The notes beneath the pieces were generated by a model. The model had not been told where the DNA came from and did no database searches. It saw nothing but the letters and a program-made list of their open reading frames with translations. This document shows positions 13,874 to 15,272 of a stretch of DNA of 15,272 nucleotides, in pieces. The stretch is taken from assembly GCA_050789255.1 (NCBI GenBank), contig JBOZRQ010000004.1, positions 1 through 15,272 of the forward strand. The letters are read 5' to 3'. How positions within the stretch are numbered: position 1 is the first letter of the stretch; each line of letters starts with the position of its first letter. A program made the translations under genes and the position numbers. Origin of the DNA: JBOZRQ01 sp050789255. GTDB lineage: Bacteria > Bacillota > Sulfobacillia > Symbiobacteriales > Symbiobacteriaceae.

Positions 13874-14410
13874 TCATGGCATGCGGGTCAGCACAAGCGC
13901 CGAGAGCTCCTCGGCCCGGTCCAGCTTGCCAGCCACCGACAGGTTGCTGCTGCGGATGGACGCCAGTTGGTCGGCCAGGCGTGCCGTGGCGTCGCGCATG
14001 CGCCCCAGCGTGGCTGCCTCGGTGGCGGCGGTGTCGGCCATGGACTCCGTAGCGGGGGTTACCCGGGCGGTCAGCTCCGTGAGCTGCCCGCTGAGTTCGG
14101 CCTGGCGGGCGGTGGAGAGCCGCAGCTTCTCCAGCTCGGCCTGCTGCTCCCGGAGGAGCCCTTCCATGGCGCCCAGCCGGGCCCGCACCCGGTCCACCCC
14201 CTCGACCTGCCGGCGAACCTCGCCCAGCGAGGTGAGGATGCCGGCGTTGACCTGGCCGATCTCCTCGTTGGTGGTGCCGATTTCCCGGAGCATGGCCATG
14301 ATGTCGAAGTTGCCGGCGACCCTGGCCATGGCGGGGCCGAAAGCCCACAGGGCCAGGGCTGCGGCTACCCCTGCGGCAAGGCCGCCCCGGATGAGTCGGG
14401 ACCGCTCCAT
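13874..14410 (-). CDS. Coiled-coil operon gene 1: single-pass membrane or exported protein
   Basis: No family is recognised. The 178-residue product starts with three arginines in eight residues and an Ala/Leu helix at about 9-27. This ends in PAMA, so either a signal anchor or a cleavable signal peptide is possible. The rest is one long helical region with Leu-rich heptads (about 60-110, strongest around LLREQQAELEKLRLS) and an Ala/Thr-rich second half. It has no aromatic residues after about residue 36. The ATG at 14410 has GGGGG 8 bases upstream. As first gene it lies just downstream of a strong promoter and sets the pattern repeated in the next four genes. Confidence 0.7.
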   Translation of the reverse strand: MERSRLIRGGLAAGVAAALALWAFGPAMARVAGNFDIMAMLREIGTTNEEIGQVNAGILTSLGEVRRQVEGVDRVRARLGAMEGLLREQQAELEKLRLSTARQAELSGQLTELTARVTPATESMADTAATEAATLGRMRDATARLADQLASIRSSNLSVAGKLDRAEELSALVLTRMP

Positions 14411-14478
14411 GGAGATCGCCCCCTGTGCATGGTAGAGTTCGGTCCCGCCAGGGCGCGACCCTGTACGCTACACGGAAA

Positions 14479-14507
14479 ATTATCCCATGCTACGTCGGGT
14501 ATTCCAA
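14479..14507 (-). promoter_or_regulatory. Promoter of the five-gene coiled-coil operon
   Basis: On the minus strand TTGGAA (14502-14507) and GATAAT (14479-14484) are 17 bases apart, and the -10 box has a TG one base upstream (extended -10). It would start transcription about 60 bases before gene 1. No other promoter-like pair is evident inside the run. Confidence 0.65.
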
Positions 14508-14514
14508 TCGGAAT
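14501..14514. promoter_or_regulatory. Possible operator dyad over the -35 box
   Basis: The inverted repeat ATTCC-N4-GGAAT overlaps the -35 box of the coiled-coil operon and lies about 85 bases upstream of the divergent plus-strand start. A repressor bound here could control the operon. The dyad is short, so chance is possible. Confidence 0.35.
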
Positions 14515-14597
14515 CGGGCGACAGGTTTCGGCAGGCGACGGCCCCCTGCCCGGCGAATCTCTGTGGGGGAACGCCCCTGGAACCTTGGAGGGAGAAC

Positions 14598-15134
14598 ATG
14601 AGCGAGTCCGAAGCGAGCAATCTGGCAGCGTATCTGGAGGGCGGGCGCCGCCTGTTGGAGCGGGCGCCGCAGGAGTATGGCCGGGCCCTGGCGCCCGAGG
14701 AGTTTTGGTGGCTCGGAGTCGGTCTGGCGGCCTCGACGCTGGCGGAGCTGGGAGGGCAAAGCTACGCGGTGGGGCGGATCGAGCAGCTGGTCGATCGCCT
14801 GGGGCACAAGGGCGTGCGCGGCGACTGGCTCCAGCGGTTTGTCGAAGAGTTGGCGAACCTCAACGCAGAGGGGCTCCTGTGGCCGCTCTACGAGCGGAGC
14901 GAGGCCGGGGCGATGGAGCCGACCGGGCTGGCCGTCCACCCCGGGTTCGATGCGCAAACCGCTTACTTTCTGGCCCTGGGGCACCTCGGGGTGGCCCTGG
15001 CGGTGCACAACGGCGACGAGGCCCTGGTGGGCCAGCTCGCCGGAGCGATTGCTGATCTGGTCGAAACCGGTCGATCGGGGGAGGTCGAGGCGCTGATTCT
15101 CGGCGCCCTGCGGCTGCCGGAGGAGGATGCGTAG
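14598..15134 (+). CDS. Unknown soluble helical protein divergent from the coiled-coil operon
   Basis: No family is recognised. The 178-residue product is acidic and mostly helical, with no signal peptide, membrane segment, cysteine or metal motif. Possible landmarks are EEFWWLGVGLAA near 34-45, a GRIEQLVDRLG helix near 59-69 and an Ala/Leu/Gly-rich segment (FLALGHLGVALAVHNGDEAL) near 124-143. The pattern could be a small helical-repeat protein. The ATG is chosen because GGAGGGAG lies 3 bases upstream in strong form; the frame stays open further left but without a comparable site. It shares a 187-base control region with the divergent coiled-coil operon, so a functional link is plausible but unproven. 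A 14-bp hairpin follows its stop. Confidence 0.75.
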   Translation: MSESEASNLAAYLEGGRRLLERAPQEYGRALAPEEFWWLGVGLAASTLAELGGQSYAVGRIEQLVDRLGHKGVRGDWLQRFVEELANLNAEGLLWPLYERSEAGAMEPTGLAVHPGFDAQTAYFLALGHLGVALAVHNGDEALVGQLAGAIADLVETGRSGEVEALILGALRLPEEDA

Positions 15135-15142
15135 GACGCGAT

Positions 15143-15175
15143 CAAGCGCCAGAAGCCGTGAGCTTCTGGCGCTTG
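15143..15175 (+). terminator. Terminator-like hairpin after the unknown soluble protein
   Basis: A perfect 14-bp stem (15143-15156 with 15162-15175, CAAGCGCCAGAAGC and its complement) with a 5-base loop begins 8 bases after the stop. No T-run follows; instead the 3' arm runs directly into another dyad. It could still terminate or protect the transcript end. Confidence 0.6.
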
Positions 15176-15254
15176 TCAGCGTGCTGACAAACCCCGGTTT
15201 GTCGGCAGACGGTGCATGTGCATGCAAGCCGGCGCATAAGGGCGCCGTCGCGCC
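15173..15254. repeat. Chain of overlapping dyads at the right edge
   Basis: Several perfect or near-perfect inverted repeats follow each other. TTGTCAGC-GT-GCTGACAA spans 15173-15190. GACAAACC-CC-GGTTTGTC spans 15186-15203 and is extendable to 15183-15206 with one wobble. TGCATG-TG-CATGCA spans 15213-15226. GGCGC/GCGCC pairs span 15231-15246 and 15241-15254. The first two share the GCTGACAA arm, so they are mutually exclusive as RNA hairpins. The first three have a 2-base spacer. Nothing downstream is visible to assign a role. Confidence 0.5.
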
Positions 15255-15272
15255 ATCGGCTCCGCAGCCAGC

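Noticed and set aside
11636..14410. Coiled-coil operon as a prophage tail or tape-measure module
   Set aside because: No other phage genes are nearby, every protein has its own membrane helix, and the lengths are far too short and similar for tape-measure proteins.
13589..15055. Plus-strand frame of 488 codons across the coiled-coil operon and beyond
   Set aside because: It crosses two minus-strand genes and a control region, runs in another frame of the plus-strand gene at 14598, and looks like noise in composition.
15173..15226. Right-edge dyads as a CRISPR array or insertion-sequence end
   Set aside because: The dyads differ in sequence, have no regular spacers, and no transposase or target duplication is visible.

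Overview
The window looks like a piece of chromosome from a GC-rich, Gram-positive-type (Firmicutes) bacterium. Supporting points are the strong AGGAGG-type ribosome binding sites, frequent TTG/GTG starts, tandem sigma-A-like rRNA promoters, a single-chain pyruvate carboxylase and a YvyE/YigZ protein. The overall character recalls Symbiobacterium or a relative, but that is an inference from gene content and composition. No phage, transposon or CRISPR signal was found; apart from two unrecognised blocks this reads as ordinary core chromosome.

Left edge (1-471): on the minus strand a tRNA-Gln(CUG) gene is followed at once by two tandem promoters and the leader of an rRNA operon whose structural genes lie off the left end. 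Next on the minus strand come a DUF47/PhoU-like protein (472-1095) and a protein of unknown function built from two homologous halves (1199-2140). The latter follows a full-length pyruvate carboxylase gene (2214-5648), with a long hairpin between them that touches the ribosome binding site.

Middle (5793-11556): a small plus-strand OB-fold-like protein converges on a minus-strand seven-helix membrane protein. A plus-strand PLP enzyme of the D-cysteine desulfhydrase/ACC deaminase family converges on a minus-strand cell-wall operon made of a membrane-anchored LysM-LysM-M23 peptidase and penicillin-binding protein 2. Upstream of these on the same strand is a YigZ/IMPACT-family protein. Strong GC-rich hairpins sit between the convergent pairs.

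Right part (11636-15272): the most unusual feature is a tightly packed minus-strand operon of five small genes. Each encodes one N-terminal membrane helix followed by an almost entirely helical, aromatic-poor, coiled-coil-like tail. The genes overlap or nearly abut and are preceded by one good promoter. I recognise no family for any of them. A divergent plus-strand gene for an unknown soluble helical protein shares their control region. The right end holds a chain of overlapping dyads beyond that gene's terminator-like hairpin.

The coiled-coil operon with its divergent neighbour is the best candidate for an undescribed system. An assembly of membrane-tethered, extracytoplasmic coiled coils is the simplest reading, but its function cannot be deduced from this sequence alone.
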